A DNA stretch of 64,000 bases from Topomyia yanbarensis (Eukaryota; Arthropoda; Insecta; Diptera; Culicidae): NCBI RefSeq assembly GCF_030247195.1, contig NC_080671.1, forward strand, positions 430,652,539-430,716,538, given 5' to 3'. The notes under the pieces are model-generated. The model made no database searches. It worked only from the letters and a program-made list of their open reading frames with translations, and was not told the DNA's origin. The position numbers and the translations under genes are program-made. Shown here in pieces: positions 20,800-32,158 of this stretch; the stretch's first letter is position 1, and each line of letters opens with the position of its first letter.

Positions 20800-22960
20800 A
20801 CTACAATACTTGGTGCGAGCATCTTTGCTGTCAGATAAATTTGTATGTTTGAAGAACAATAATTACATTTATATTTATTTACTATCATTTTCCATCGCGA
20901 AACGTCTAATGTTTGAATGTGGATTTTTTCGCCGCAAAATGATTGATGGATCCGTGTACTCAGATCAAAGTATGAATCGAGTACACCAGGAAGGATCTAA
21001 CCACCGGACGAAAAATTCCGTAATCCGTCAACGAACCGGTGCCAATAACCGTGTTTTTTCTGTTTTCATCAATTTTTTCATTTGCGTTTCTAACGTCGCT
21101 ATATTCGGAAAAAATCAGGCAATCCGACGTTCAAAAATACCTCATAGGACCCTTTCGTGCACAATTCTGAGCACTCTTTGCCCAGCATGGAGTGGGAGAC
21201 CGTCCACGGGTACTCGTTTCGTCCTACCTTTAATCGCAGTGTAGAGATTCAAGCCAGTCAAAAAGTTGTAAGCTTCCACCGGAGGACTTTCTTTTTTTAT
21301 TCGATTGTTGCGGGTTTAGCGAGGTCTAGTACAACGATAAATCTAACTAAATGGAGTAGGCATTCGTGTCATTTCCACCGTATTCCAGATAATCATATTG
21401 AAATCGTTGCGAATATCATGCAGTAAGATAGATCGATTATCATTGTGAAGACAACCCAAGGGCATACCATTGGAGTTGAAGTCTTCTAGAATCAGCTGAG
21501 GCGCAATTCCAGTAAGCCTTTGATTTGGACTTGGTACCCAGCAAAGGCAAATCCGATTGAAGTAATAGCACGTTTTGATCCTCAAAACGCTCCTCCGCAG
21601 TGTTTTCTCTACCCGGGCGAATAATGTTAAATTTGTGGAAGATCTACGTCGAAAGTTAACCATGTATTGTGTAAAACCTTGGAAAATAATAGGGCAGAAA
21701 TATAAAGACACTTGGACTATTGGATGTCCCTTGTGGACTTTCTGAGCCACTCATTTCGATTTTGTGAAAGCATCCATCAAGGGGCACTCTTAGGTCTTTA
21801 CGAGAAAGCTTATGAGATGAAATGATTCTACTCTTTCGAAAATTTATAGGCACATAAGAAGATGTTTCCTCAATGGGATTGTCAGAATCTCGCTCTTTAG
21901 TAAACAATTGAGCGCAGAAATTAGTTGTGGCCGGTGGCGTAGCCCTCTTTAGCATTAATTCTCGGAGTGCCCCTAAAAAACTATTTCGGTTTATCCCCAT
22001 GTAATTTATATACGGGATATGTCGATAGTTCATTAGGAGTCTTGCCACAGAAAGAAAATTTTTCATGATTTTCACCGCATTTTCACACCGTGCCTTATTT
22101 CTGCAATGGGCTCATCGTTCGCTACGACGGCAGTACATTTCCCGCGGTACAAAATGGGAACCAAGTAAACGAACCCAGTTCAAAAGAAAAAAACTTTGGA
22201 CGAACAGATCCTGCGAGAGGCTCGAAATAAGGCTGATGGAAAATAAAATGTTTACTTGTACTCCTCGACTGTTGTTGAACGCAATTGCTTGCATACCAGA
22301 ATTTTCACTGACTAAAGCAAAGGGTTCTGGAAGGAGCTAACCCCATATTCATAATTAAGGCCCCACATCAATCTCTACCGTCACCATCAATCTCTACTTC
22401 CCACACCATCAATCTCTACTTCCCGGGCGGGTACGCAGACAAAATACTTCTGCGTACATGGTCGAGCGTTGTTTAGCTAGATCACGCCATATATCGTAGA
22501 TGTTAAAAGGCTTATCTTTGGTCCGGAAGTAAACCATCCAGCGACCAGTTGTATTAAATGGATATAATTTGTATCGAAAAGGAGACTTATCGGCATTATT
22601 TGTGTTATCGGAGAAATACTCAAATCGATCTACATTAAGCCTGAAAGGAAGTCAGTCGTCGTTCTCATTAGTCACCACTATCATGTGGGCTTCAGTATCC
22701 GCGAAAAGAAGGTTTTATCGTAAGGAACGGAAAATTAATGCGACGAAATTTAAAAGAATGGAGTAATTGGTACTTCGCTGTGGAACATTTGTAGTTCAGT
22801 AATTATCAAACACATTTTCGCTGAGCCGTCGGTCCTACAACCCGTTAACAAAGGGCATTTTCACTCACACACGCCATGTCTGAACTTTCGGCAGTACGGG
22901 TAAAAATCATTCCGAATCTTACTACCCACTCGGGAAAAAAGTGTTCCAACGGCCCTGGCT
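20800..22960 (-). pseudogene. LOA/I-like LINE, copy 2: ORF1 and endonuclease remains
   Basis: It is colinear with copy 1. At 22065-22110 (minus) a knuckle relic CRNKARCE occurs; at 21656-22075 a gag-like piece continues (NYRHIPYINYMGINR). At 21343-21550 the endonuclease segment reads EDFNSNGMPLGCLHNDNR and DIRNDFNMIIWNTVEMT. The left edge, like copy 1 near 12340, ends before the polymerase. The 22380-22440 stretch repeats CACCATCAATCTCTACTTCC twice. Frame breaks are frequent. Confidence 0.7.
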
Positions 22961-22964
22961 TCGC

Positions 22965-23300
22965 CGTGTGCTTAGGACTATCTTTGGCAGCCTGCTGGAG
23001 AACGGTGTGTGGAAGCGAAGGATGAACCATGAGCTCGCCAGGCTCTACAGCGAATCAAGTATCCAGAAGGTGGCCAAGGCCGTAAGGATACGATGAGCAG
23101 GGCACCCTGCTGAAATTGTGTTCTGCTCAAATCCGGCTGGTACAAGACGACAATGAGCACAGCTGTCTATGTGGAAGGTATCGGACACAACCGTGGGTGG
23201 AGAGAAGCAGCCGTGAACCAAATGTTATGGAGATGAATCGTTGATCAGATTATATCAAATTAATTGATGTAACATCATATAAATAAATAATAATGAAAGC
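22965..23300 (+). pseudogene. RTE-like LINE ORF2 C-terminus and 3' tail
   Basis: The frame reads RRVLRTIFGSLLENGVWKRR then MNHELARLYSES, and later GHPAEIVFCSNPAGTRR, matching the conserved C-terminal region of RTE-like LINEs that follows the polymerase. Two in-frame stops are present. The 3' end is an AT-rich microsatellite-like tail (ATAAATAAATAATAATG near 23280). The copy is strongly 5'-truncated. Confidence 0.65.
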
Positions 23301-23838
23301 CAAAAAATCGATTATTGGCGCTGATTCGTCGACAGGTTGACAAAAGAAGCATCGAAACTCTTTAGGGCACGGTCCGACGTATGCGCAACCGAAACAATGC
23401 CAACGAAAGCGTCGTTTACTCCAAACGCTGGATGTTCGATTTCGCAAAAAAAAAGTCTGACCGTACCTTGTGCCGGTACATACCGCGTCGCGTCCCCTCA
23501 CGATACAGCAAACGAATCATTTACGATGGTGGAGTTCTCACTTGCTCTATTGTCAACAACTCTTCAGGTTAGTATTTAGCGTTTCGGATTCTCCTTATCA
23601 GTAACTAGCACCTTCTTGGTACCAGTTAGATGCTACATCTAAACTAGTACCAAGATTGGCACTAGCTAGACTGGCTTGTCCCGAGTGATGTCTCGGAAGT
23701 CAAGTTCGGGCTTTGCTGATGGGAAAAGTGTAATTCAAAACATTCCTTTGGTTTAAGTTCCAAACGCCTGAAATTATGCAAAAAAATTTAAAAAAATTGG
23801 AATGAACCAGTGTTAGTGCGAAAGGACACAATACCTAA
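23301..23838. other. Spacer with rearranged inverted segments; one unassigned ORF
   Basis: A 63-residue frame (23381-23572) has no recognised domain. Segments at about 23580-23650 and 23790-23838 recur in reverse at 24567-24637 and 24644-24690, but in an order that a simple hairpin would not give. Confidence 0.45.
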
Positions 23839-23902
23839 CTTCAGCATTCAACTTGTGTAAAATCTCTAACGGTTTCGGAGGTAGTTGGGATATCTAAACC
23901 AG

Positions 23903-24050
23903 CCCACTAAGACGTCCAAAAAATTGTTTCAAAATCGTTCAACACGGGTCCAACAATGGACGTTCGTTGAACGGTTATTTGGACGTTGTCCAAATTGGTC
24001 CAACGAACGTCCTTCATTGGACGATTTTGAAACCAACCGTTCTTAGAGGG
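23903..24050. mobile_element. 148-bp palindromic MITE with CCCWCTAAG ends
   Basis: CCCACTAAGACGTCC at the left and CGTTCTTAGAGGG at the right are inverted; the interior repeats GGACGTT and CGTCCAA motifs. Comparison with copy B shows that only AG is shared at both edges (23901-23902, 24051-24052). A related stretch occurs at about 47828-47877. Confidence 0.65.
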
Positions 24051-24237
24051 AGGTGCGCTACTGTCGTCATGTTTTTTTATGGCTGAGTTCGACAGAATTG
24101 ACAGCGGTAATTTCTCTACCCAGTCAAACTAGTCCGGAACCGGTTCGGACTTCCAGCATGAATTTCAGCTCAAATGCATCAACCGATAGACTCGGAATCG
24201 GTTGTTTTCTTTGAGCAAGATTCCATACTGAGTCCAT

Positions 24238-24405
24238 CCCAGTAAAGTTCAGCCGGAAATGAACTGGAATTCTGGCTGGTTCCAGTTCGTCCACGGGCTC
24301 CAGCGACACAACCGATTCTAACTAGAATCGGTTGTGTCACTAGAGCCGGACTACGAACTGGAACCAGCCAGAATTCCGGTTCATTCCCGGCTGAGCTTAA
24401 CTGGG
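24238..24405. mobile_element. 168-bp near-perfect palindromic MITE
   Basis: Two arms of about 80 bases (CCCAGTAAAGTTCAGCCGG ... and its reverse CCGGCTGAGCTTAACTGGG) meet at TCTAACTAGA. It interrupts the alpha element between AGTCCAT and CAGGATTTCG. It is non-coding. Confidence 0.75.
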
Positions 24406-24880
24406 ATTCAGGATTTCGAACCGGTTCCGGAATTGATTTGACGGATAGTTGGGATAGGTTGGTGTGGTGGCGCTAGTGTTTATCGTATATTAATTCAAAT
24501 GTTTACACACGTTTTTTAAATATTTTTGTTCGATCATGGATGTCTGTTCTCTGCGGTACTAGTTTAGATTTAGCATCTAACTGGTACCAAGAAGGTGCTA
24601 CTTACTGATGAGGAGAATCCGAAACGCTAAATACTAAATAAGTTAGGTATTGTGTCCTTTCGCACTAACACTGGTTCATTCCAATTTTTTTTATTTTTTT
24701 GCACAACTCTCCTGGGTTAGCATCAACATCAACTTGCTAAAGAACCTTACTTGATTCGACGAAAAGGAGTTTGTTGATTGTATTAAACAAGTTATTTGAG
24801 AATAGCATTATCTCTCAAGACTAGATTTCTCGAAACAGGGAAAATCAGCCTGCGATCACAATTCATATTGGTCGGTTCAA

Positions 24881-25031
24881 ATGGTCTATTCCAACTGTGT
24901 GATGTCCCGCATCATATCAAATCATTACACATTGGATGTGCATCTGCGGCGTATTGGACTTTTGAAAAACAGTCTCTGCCCTTGTGGGGATAGTGATCAC
25001 GACATCGAGCATGTTGTCTGGTCGTCCAAAG
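24881..25031 (+). pseudogene. LINE RNase H C-terminal relic
   Basis: The frame reads MSRIISNHYTLDVHLRRIG and then CPCGDSDHDIEHVVWSS, parallel to the tail at 51774-52319 and to the split copy at 7385/11838. The last Cys of the CCHC motif is replaced by Ser. It is truncated on both sides. Confidence 0.75.
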
Positions 25032-25039
25032 GTTACATA

Positions 25040-26270
25040 TTTTTTAAAAGTCTAAAAATTGTTTCATAGTTTTAAATGTTATTTTCAAAAACTTAATATC
25101 GTAACTCTTCAGAATTCTAAAATGTATAATGCAAAAATTGGTACCGTCAAGCTTCACGGTACCGTGCCTAATAAAATAAACAGACTGAATCAAAAAACGA
25201 TCCTTATATAAAAGTAACGATTCCCTTGTTATAATGTTATCAAGGCATTATTCTGTATCCTAGAATCAGTCGTATTTAAAAACATTTAAAATATACCGAA
25301 ATATCAATCAATCATATTTTTGGTTCGAGCTTCCTTCTATCCTAAAATTTTAGATACGAGCATAAACATAAACTGCCCAACTCATCATGACTCAGTGGTA
25401 GCAGACATACTCATAAAACCATGATTAGAATGTTCATCGACGGTCCCTCTATCGATGCTTTTACGGCGATTTACCGCTTCCTCCTGTTCCTTACATAAAT
25501 AAGCATAATCCATAGAGTCATCTACTTGAAACCGTCAAAGATCCATAAAGACATTGCCGGTTCTTTGTGTGTATCAATGTATCCCCCTATTCCATTATGA
25601 CAGAAAGGGAAAAAAAACTCGTACGCTCACCAGAAAAATGTGTAAAATATGATGTTCTGGGAAAAAAAGAAACAACCGACTGACAAGACAAGGGGGAAAA
25701 ATAACGACATTTCAGCTATTCGATAGTTCTGACGAAATTGTCCTTTCCAGCTGACTGCAAGAGAGTGGTGACCGAGGAATGAAATAATTGACTGTCAGCT
25801 TATTAGATGATGCGGTATGTCAGTCGTCCCAGTTTTTTCGTTTGTCCTGAAAGATGGAGCCGTTTTTTATTGAAGGAGTGATACATGCCAGCTTGTTTTG
25901 GGGGGATTCGAGAATTCTGTAGGTATTTCCGTCAAGGCGTATTCACATTTAGGTTGTTACGAAAGTCTAAACAAATAGGTTCTGGCGTATTGAGCGTTTT
26001 GATAACTGTCAGATAAAATAAATCAAATGACGCTTACTGTATTAAGAATTGCTTACGAGGATCTGAATAATTTTCTCTAGGTTATGTTTATTTTAAAAAT
26101 TGGATTTTAGCTTTTTCTAAACATTTCCTACAGGCTAAGGATCTTCTCGGAATCCTCTAATATTGCAAGCGTGGTGTGGTGTTGTCGCATCCATTCGTGA
26201 AGGATTTACCTACCATTAAAGTACATAACTTGCGTTCTTACCTTCTACGTTCGATGGAACACCAGTAAGG
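25040..26270. other. AT-rich spacer with a GGTACCGT hairpin
   Basis: No gene recognised. A perfect 8-bp hairpin GGTACCGT...ACGGTACC lies at 25141-25164. Confidence 0.4.
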
Positions 26271-26272
26271 AC

Positions 26273-26476
26273 TCAGGTTATGCTCTCCTTCGGCCGACAG
26301 TTACTTAAAGACGTCAATCTCCAACAAAGAATATCTGCTATGTGTGTGAGCACGGGTGAACCCATGACAACACAAATATTCGAGTTCAATGGTATCTTAT
26401 TTAAAATTCTATTAACGACGTTGGTAAATAGGAATGAGCAAATAACCGACAATAGGATTTTGCCTGTATGCACCAA
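26273..26476 (-). pseudogene. Possible reverse-transcriptase relic (Penelope-like motif)
   Basis: The minus-strand frame contains VVMGSPVLTHIADILCWRL, resembling the MGSPVSP..ADI motif of Penelope-type reverse transcriptases. Only this one motif is recognisable, and adjacent frames to 27215 show no other domain. The call is weak; chance similarity is possible. Confidence 0.3.
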
Positions 26477-26789
26477 GGAACACGCGAGTTATAAGGTTTC
26501 ATCGTTCCCAGAAAGGGAAAGAATTAGCACAAAGCAACAATAGGCTTCTGTTGAATGCGAGGGAGAGATTTGAGGCGAAATGCAGCATGGAATGAGCACA
26601 TCGTTGCTTCATGCTTCTGAAAAAAGAATGAAAGATGTTCGACCGCTATGCCAGTGATGGGTGAAATTTTCCTACAAATAAATATGTGTTTTATTCGTTC
26701 TGCCGACTGTTCTTGCCATTCTACTCTGCTAGTTTCGTCCTTGCTCCTCGGTCTGTTTTGGGTAGGGGATGATTCTCGAAATAACAATA

Positions 26790-27493
26790 GCCAAATCGTG
26801 CATCAGCTGGATTTTGATGTACAAGTCTATTAAATCCGTATCTTACGAAATGATGTTTTGATGAACTTTGCTGCGGGATACAGCAACAGTAGATGTAATC
26901 AGCTATTGACTGCAAAATCGATGATTTTACAATCTGTATTGAGATATCATACGCCAGATGCCATTTGTTTGCCTCCAACTTGCTTTTTAAATAATTCGTT
27001 TTCCTGATCCAAATTGAAACGTCGCAATGGTTCAATACCAACGCAACTGGAAAAGGCCATTTGTTGTCCATTTGGGATATTTGTTTCAAAATGGTAAGGT
27101 TACTCAAAAAATGCATGGTTGGCGTGCAAAAGGGGCTAACCCACATTTTTTCCGAAATCGACATGTTTGCATTTTTTAATACTACGTATCGATACTGAAA
27201 CATCGCTTGAAACAAGCGGCGAATGAACGAGGAAGATCCGTTAAGAAATTTGAAACTAGTTATAATTTTAAAGTAGCAATCCCTTACTGCATACTCCTAC
27301 CTAAGCCTATACAAGCCAAAAAAAAATTAGGTTGACGATTTTTAGAGCGATTGCATTACCTTTCTATATGAGAAAGCCAAAAAGGTATTTTGGCCCACTT
27401 TAGGATATAGTTTTAAAATTTTGCGAATAAGTCATAAAAAGACTGCAAAGGTTGGTAAATATACTCATGCACAACATTGGCTTACATTTGACC
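26790..27493. other. Spacer with an unassigned minus-strand ORF
   Basis: A 164-residue minus-strand frame (27215-26721) is open but has no recognised domain and no splice or promoter context. Near 27335-27380 the phrase GCATTACCTTTCTATATGAG resembles a dispersed mosquito repeat, stated from memory only. Confidence 0.3.
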
Positions 27494-27752
27494 ACAGAGA
27501 ATAGACGTCCATCTTCAGCATTCAACTTGTGTAAAATCTCCAACGGTTTCGAAGGTAGTTGGGATATCCAAACCAGGTGCGCTACTGTCGTCATGTTTTT
27601 TGTGGCTGAGTTCGAGAGAATTGACAGCGGTTGTTCCTCTACCCAGTCAAACTAGTCCGGAACCGATTCGGACTTCCAGCATGAATTCCAGCTCAAATGC
27701 ATCAACCGATAGGGTCGGAATCGGTTGTTTTCTTTGAGCAAGATTCCTTACT
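27494..27752. mobile_element. Alpha MITE copy D, right part lost
   Basis: It starts ACAGAGAATAGACGTCCATC and is colinear with copies B and C to TTGAGCAAGATTCC. It then stops abruptly, joined to GCAGGTTTCTCGCAT, a scrap of the palindromic MITE at 37514-37767. Confidence 0.75.
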
Positions 27753-29408
27753 TTGCTGGAAGCAGGTTTCTCGCATATCATATTCTAATATCAGCTTCAG
27801 TTCAAGCTCAATCAGTATCAGTTACACTTCTGATCCTTGCCATCACTGTTGCCTAACTCATCGTTTACCTGCTATTTACTGGGATGCATCGCAGGGTTAA
27901 ATTATTTTACCTGGCCGTCATGTAAAAAATCTTTACCAACCTGTACTTTTTTATGAAAATCTGTAATCTGTACCGTACAGAATTTGTACTAAAAATGATT
28001 CAAAAATCTATACCTTTCCAGATAAATCTGTACTTGTGGGCTTACTGATCACGAGCACTTGGCCGCTGAATGCCTAGATCTGTCGTCGTCCCCGCCCCCA
28101 GCGGTAGCAGTGATCAAATGCAGCACTCATCGCAGCGCATTGCCAACATGCCTGATTGCTACCGCTGTTTTTTACGGCCCGACGTTCGACGGGAGAATGA
28201 ACTTGTTCGAGGAATGATATTCTTTAAATAGTCGAAGATGACGTCATTCATAGAAGCGTAGTGTGCTAGGTGCTCAAATCTGTCGTACGAGATGCTATAC
28301 ACATGATGTTACTTGTCTGGAAAAAGAGCAACAACTGATTCAAACAGGCACGCGGCACATTTATTTATAACTTTTCGTGTTCGTTTGAGTCACTAAGGTG
28401 CTACCTTTTGATGGCTCTGCCGGGGATAGATTGACTGATGTATGAGAGTTTTCACGTTGTCCGAGATCTATTCATTTTTGCTTGTTTTTCAATAGTGTGC
28501 TATTGAAATACAAAATCAGTATTGCAATAAAACATAATTTTAGTTAATTCCGAATTGTTTGGTGATAACCAGACGAAAATCCGTTCATAAATAACAAAGT
28601 TATTAGCGTTCAAAATAGTGACACAAAAACGTGACATTGTTTGATTTTAGATTTTAGAATGGCACCCTGCCCCAGATAGTGCAGTAAGACATTTTCAATG
28701 TCAAAAAATTGATTGCAACATCGGCATAACAGCAGTATAAAAGACGAGGGGGAGAGTGCGGACAACAATGATAGGAAAAATAATAACAATACAAATAAAT
28801 ACACGCTTATCCTTATGGAAAACGTAAGATCAACGACGAGTTTCGGACTACCAAGATAGCAGATAGTAGGACGTCCGGTGGTCCTCATCCCCGATCAGAA
28901 TGAAATAACAAGATTATATCAGAACACAATTTTTGTATCATATTGTGTTATAAATTAGGTCTCGTTAGTAGTTAAAATAACAAAAATTTATAACAAGTAA
29001 CAATGCGAGATATAGTTTTGAAATATTTCTGTTATGTATTTCTGATCGGGTCGGACCCGCAGGAAAACCTTCAAAACCGGTCAGATCGTCAGGTCGTTCC
29101 CGGCTTCAATACAGGTACGGTGGAGAGGATGAAGTCGATCACGTAGCAGTACTCTGGTGTGAGTTGGCACCACCAAGGCAGCACAGGGGAAGTGTCAGGT
29201 AGTGTTGTTGGTAGTTTCGTTTCAGATACCTAATGTGACATCCCCAGGTACCTTTCGAGTCGAACCAAATCTCGGGGAATTTTACTGGAAAGACCTGATC
29301 GACAGTTTGACCCATTAATAGAAGCTGTAGTTTTGTTGGTTCACGCTTCGTGGAGAATTCGATACCCAGCTCAAATTGATCAATGGTCCTTGTAATTGAT
29401 CAATGGTC
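27753..29408. other. Spacer with scraps of repeats
   Basis: A short relic of the 37514 MITE lies at 27762-27800. A 20-base direct duplication (TTGATCAATGGTCCTTGTAA) lies just before the hAT element at about 29377-29415. No gene recognised. Confidence 0.4.
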
Positions 29409-29416
29409 CTTGTAAG

Positions 29417-30331
29417 CAGGTGTGCCAACTTTCCAGATCTATCTTGATTCCTTCAGATTTTTAAGCGTCATCCAGACATACAGATTTATGTTTTAACGTC
29501 CAGATTTGTCCAGACAATTTGAAAAACAAGAAAATAAGTTACAAGAACACGCAGAAAAATGATTTGTAGGTTCAATAAAAATATGGATTAAACTCAATAA
29601 ATAAAATTATTGGTCGGGAGACAATAAATTTATGTATTGAATTCAATAAAATTTATTTATTGTTTCAATAAAAAAGTTTATCGTTTTGCTTTCTAAATTT
29701 TTTTTTTTTATTGCAAATAAAAGAAAATTATTGAAATTAAAAATGCTTTTATTGAAAGCAAAAATACATTGTTTTTCTAATAAAAAAATATTGTGAAATT
29801 AATAATTTTGTTGGTTAAAGTGATAAACAATAATTGATTGAATTCAATAACACATATTTTTGGTTTAAATATGCTAATTTTTTCTGCGTGAATGTATAGT
29901 TGATTTTTAAACCACCTTTTGAGCTTCAACTTTTCCTGAGGGCATATAAGGAGAGTGACGTCAATGTTAAAATTGGAACAATAATTATTTGTCAGTGTCA
30001 TTCCAAACGGTGAAATCCATGTATTTTGAGAGGTCGTTTGTTCGTTTGGAATATTACTGACAGATAATCATGCCGTTTGTCTTCACTATCCTTACATACA
30101 CTTCATAACAAAACTGTTTAGAGAAGCTGGAAACACATTATACCCTAGTTTATTCGCTAAAAGTGGACAAATTTTGTCGAATTTTCATCAGATGGAAGCT
30201 CCAGCAATCCAAGGTGCTCAGAGACGCAATTTAATCCATATGCTGCATGGTGCAAATTAAGCGTCATCCAGACAATTCCAGATTTTTTCATAAAAAATAC
30301 AGATTTTTTGGAAAAACACTTGGCATCCCTG
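29417..30331. mobile_element. hAT non-autonomous element, 915 bp
   Basis: The ends are CAGGTGTGCCAA and, reversed, CAGGGATGCCAAG. CTTGTAAG flanks both sides exactly (29409-29416, 30332-30339), an 8-bp duplication. Subterminal sequences repeat AAGCGTCATCCAGACA and CCAGATTTTT. No transposase frame is seen; a 343-bp MITE lies inside. Confidence 0.9.
29548..29890. mobile_element. MITE family W, copy 1 (CACGCAGAAAAA ends)
   Basis: CACGCAGAAAAATGATTTG at the left faces AATTTTTTCTGCGTG at the right. The interior is full of TTCAATAAA and AAATTTATT repeats. A second copy in the same orientation is at 30679-31012. Flanks do not give a clear duplication. Confidence 0.75.
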
Positions 30332-30543
30332 CTTGTAAGTCGATAGCTTTGGGTGCCAGCAGGCTTTGTCAAGACATCTATCAATGTCATTGAAATAAAA
30401 ATTGTATAGAAGGCGACTTAGACATGAGCCCGGGGGAAGCTCCCAAATATCATTTTACACTTCCTTTAACGTGCTAATCCATAATTCTCAAGTCTAATAC
30501 AAGTTGCATTTTCGCATGAACTCACCGGATTTTTTTTGTAATA

Positions 30544-31285
30544 CAGTAAAGACCCGTTTTTATCAGCCCCTTAGTGAATTTTAAACTGATAAAACGGGTA
30601 CATTGAGAACATCGGGAGAAATATTGTTCTTTCTTTTTAAAAAACAGAAGCTCTTAAAATATTCTTCTTTAGTCCCTACACGCAGAAAAAGGATTTGTAG
30701 GTTCAATAAAAATATGAATTAAATTCAATAAATAAAATTATTTGTCGGGAGACAATAAATTTATTTATTGAATTGCTTTAATAAAAAAAAATATAGTTCC
30801 ATTTTTTGTTCCCTTTTTTAATAAAATTTTGAATTGAATTTAAAGGAAAATTATTGAAATTAAAAATGTTTATAATGAAAGCAAAAATTTATTGTTGATC
30901 TGATAAAAAATATTTTCAAACCAATCATTTTGTTGGTTGAAGTGATAAAGAACAAATGATTGAATTTAATAACACATATTTTTGGTTTAAATATGCTAAA
31001 TTTTCCTGCGTATAGAAAATTTAGCATACTGATTACTTAGTTTAAATTTCCCTTAAGGGGGTCTGACAGTGCAAAATTTAAAATTTGAATTTTTGCATAT
31101 TTCGGATCTCTAAGATAAGAAAAGTATGCTCAATAAAGGATTCACTCGAGTTCAGCTTGGTTCGTCTGCTAGAGACCATCAAACTACCAACTATCAATTT
31201 TATATGAAGCTGACAAAATCGGATCAAAATCAGAAAAAATCGGATGAAGACAAAATCGGGGGCTGATCATATCGGGTCTCCACTG
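30544..31285. mobile_element. pogo/mariner-like MITE (family V) with TA duplication
   Basis: The left end CAGTAAAGACCCGTTTTTAT and the right end, reversed CAGTGGAGACCCGATATGAT, are inverted repeats of about 27 bases flanked by TA (30542-30543, 31286-31287). A W MITE is nested inside. The right end with its flank is present twice because of the tandem duplication at 31029-31600. Confidence 0.75.
30679..31012. mobile_element. MITE family W, copy 2
   Basis: It is colinear with 29548-29890 from CACGCAGAAAAAGGATTTG to TTTCCTGCGT, with TA at both edges allowing one mismatch at the right end. Confidence 0.7.
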
Positions 31286-31600
31286 TATTCGTTTTTATTA
31301 TGTAAGTTATAACCCTTTCTGATTACTTAGTTTAAATTTCCCTTAAGGGGGTCTGACAGTGCAAAATTTAAAATTTGAATTTTTGCATATTTCGGATCTC
31401 TAAGATAAGAAAAGTATGCTCAATAAAGGATTCACTCGAGTTCAGCTTGGTTCGTCTGCTAGAGACCATCAAACTACCAACTATCAATTTTATATGAAGC
31501 TGACAAAATCGGATCAAAATCAGAAAAAATCGGATGAAGACAAAATCGGGGGCTGATCATATCGGGTCTCCACTGTATTCGTTTTTATTATGTAAGTTAT
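31029..31600. repeat. Exact tandem duplication, 2 x 282 bp, 8-bp spacer
   Basis: The block 31029-31310 recurs at 31319-31600 with no difference that I can see. The spacer is AACCCTTT. The unit covers the right third of the family V element plus 25 bases of flank. It is either a very recent duplication or an assembly duplicate. Confidence 0.9.
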
Positions 31601-31657
31601 GTTTTCCGCAAATGTTAGAAGCAAATATTGTTTTATATCATTTATAATTACACCCAG

Positions 31658-32158
31658 ATGCCGACGAAGGCTCATTGTTTCATGATGGAGGATGAGACTT
31701 ACGTCAAGGAGGACTTCCGGCAGCTTCCGGGCCTACTGTACTTCACCGCCCAGCACGAGGTTAATGTTCCGGTGGAAGTAAGGTAGCAGAAACTTTCAAA
31801 GTTTGCCAAGAAATACACGATTTGGCAAGCCATCTGCTCAATTGGCAAACTAAGTACGCCGTTCGTGACTACCAGGACTGTAGACGGGGAGATCTATCTC
31901 AAGGAGTGTGTACAGAAGCGTCTGCTTCCTCCGTTGAAGCAACCCGAGGGCCCTACGAGCTTCTGGCCGGATTTAGTTACGTGCCACCATTCACACGCTG
32001 TACTGGGGTGATACGAAGCCAACGGGGTAACTTCCGTACCCAAGGCCATGAAGTCTTTCCCCCCATGCATCGGAACTAAGGTCTATCGAAACATGCTGGG
32101 CAACTATGAAGCAGACACTTCGGAAGTATCCCAAAGAGGTCAAATCTGAGGAAGACAT
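31658..32158 (+). pseudogene. ITm (Tc1/mariner-type) transposase, catalytic core relic
   Basis: The frame gives MMEDETYVKEDFRQLPG with the first catalytic Asp, then LSKFAKKYTIWQAICSIG, LKECVQKRLLPPLKQ, and TSFWPDLVTCHHSHAVLGW with the second. Stops and frameshifts are present (after VEVR, after MHRN). It belongs to the IS630-Tc1-mariner superfamily; spacing to the third acidic residue cannot be read because the copy is damaged. It ends at EVKSEED, where a 4-kb insertion begins; the C-terminus resumes at 36172. Confidence 0.8.

Larger units (their letters stand above)
23839..24554. mobile_element. Alpha MITE copy C, left end lost, with two nested MITEs
   Basis: The homology begins at TTCAGCATTCAACTTGTG, missing the first terminal bases, and ends with GGATGTCTGTTCTCTGC at 24554. 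Two palindromic inserts (23903-24050 and 24238-24405) interrupt sequence that is continuous in copies A and B. Confidence 0.75.

Noticed and set aside
26721..27215. 164-codon minus-strand ORF as a gene
   Set aside because: No recognisable domain; may be part of a decayed retroelement but not supported.
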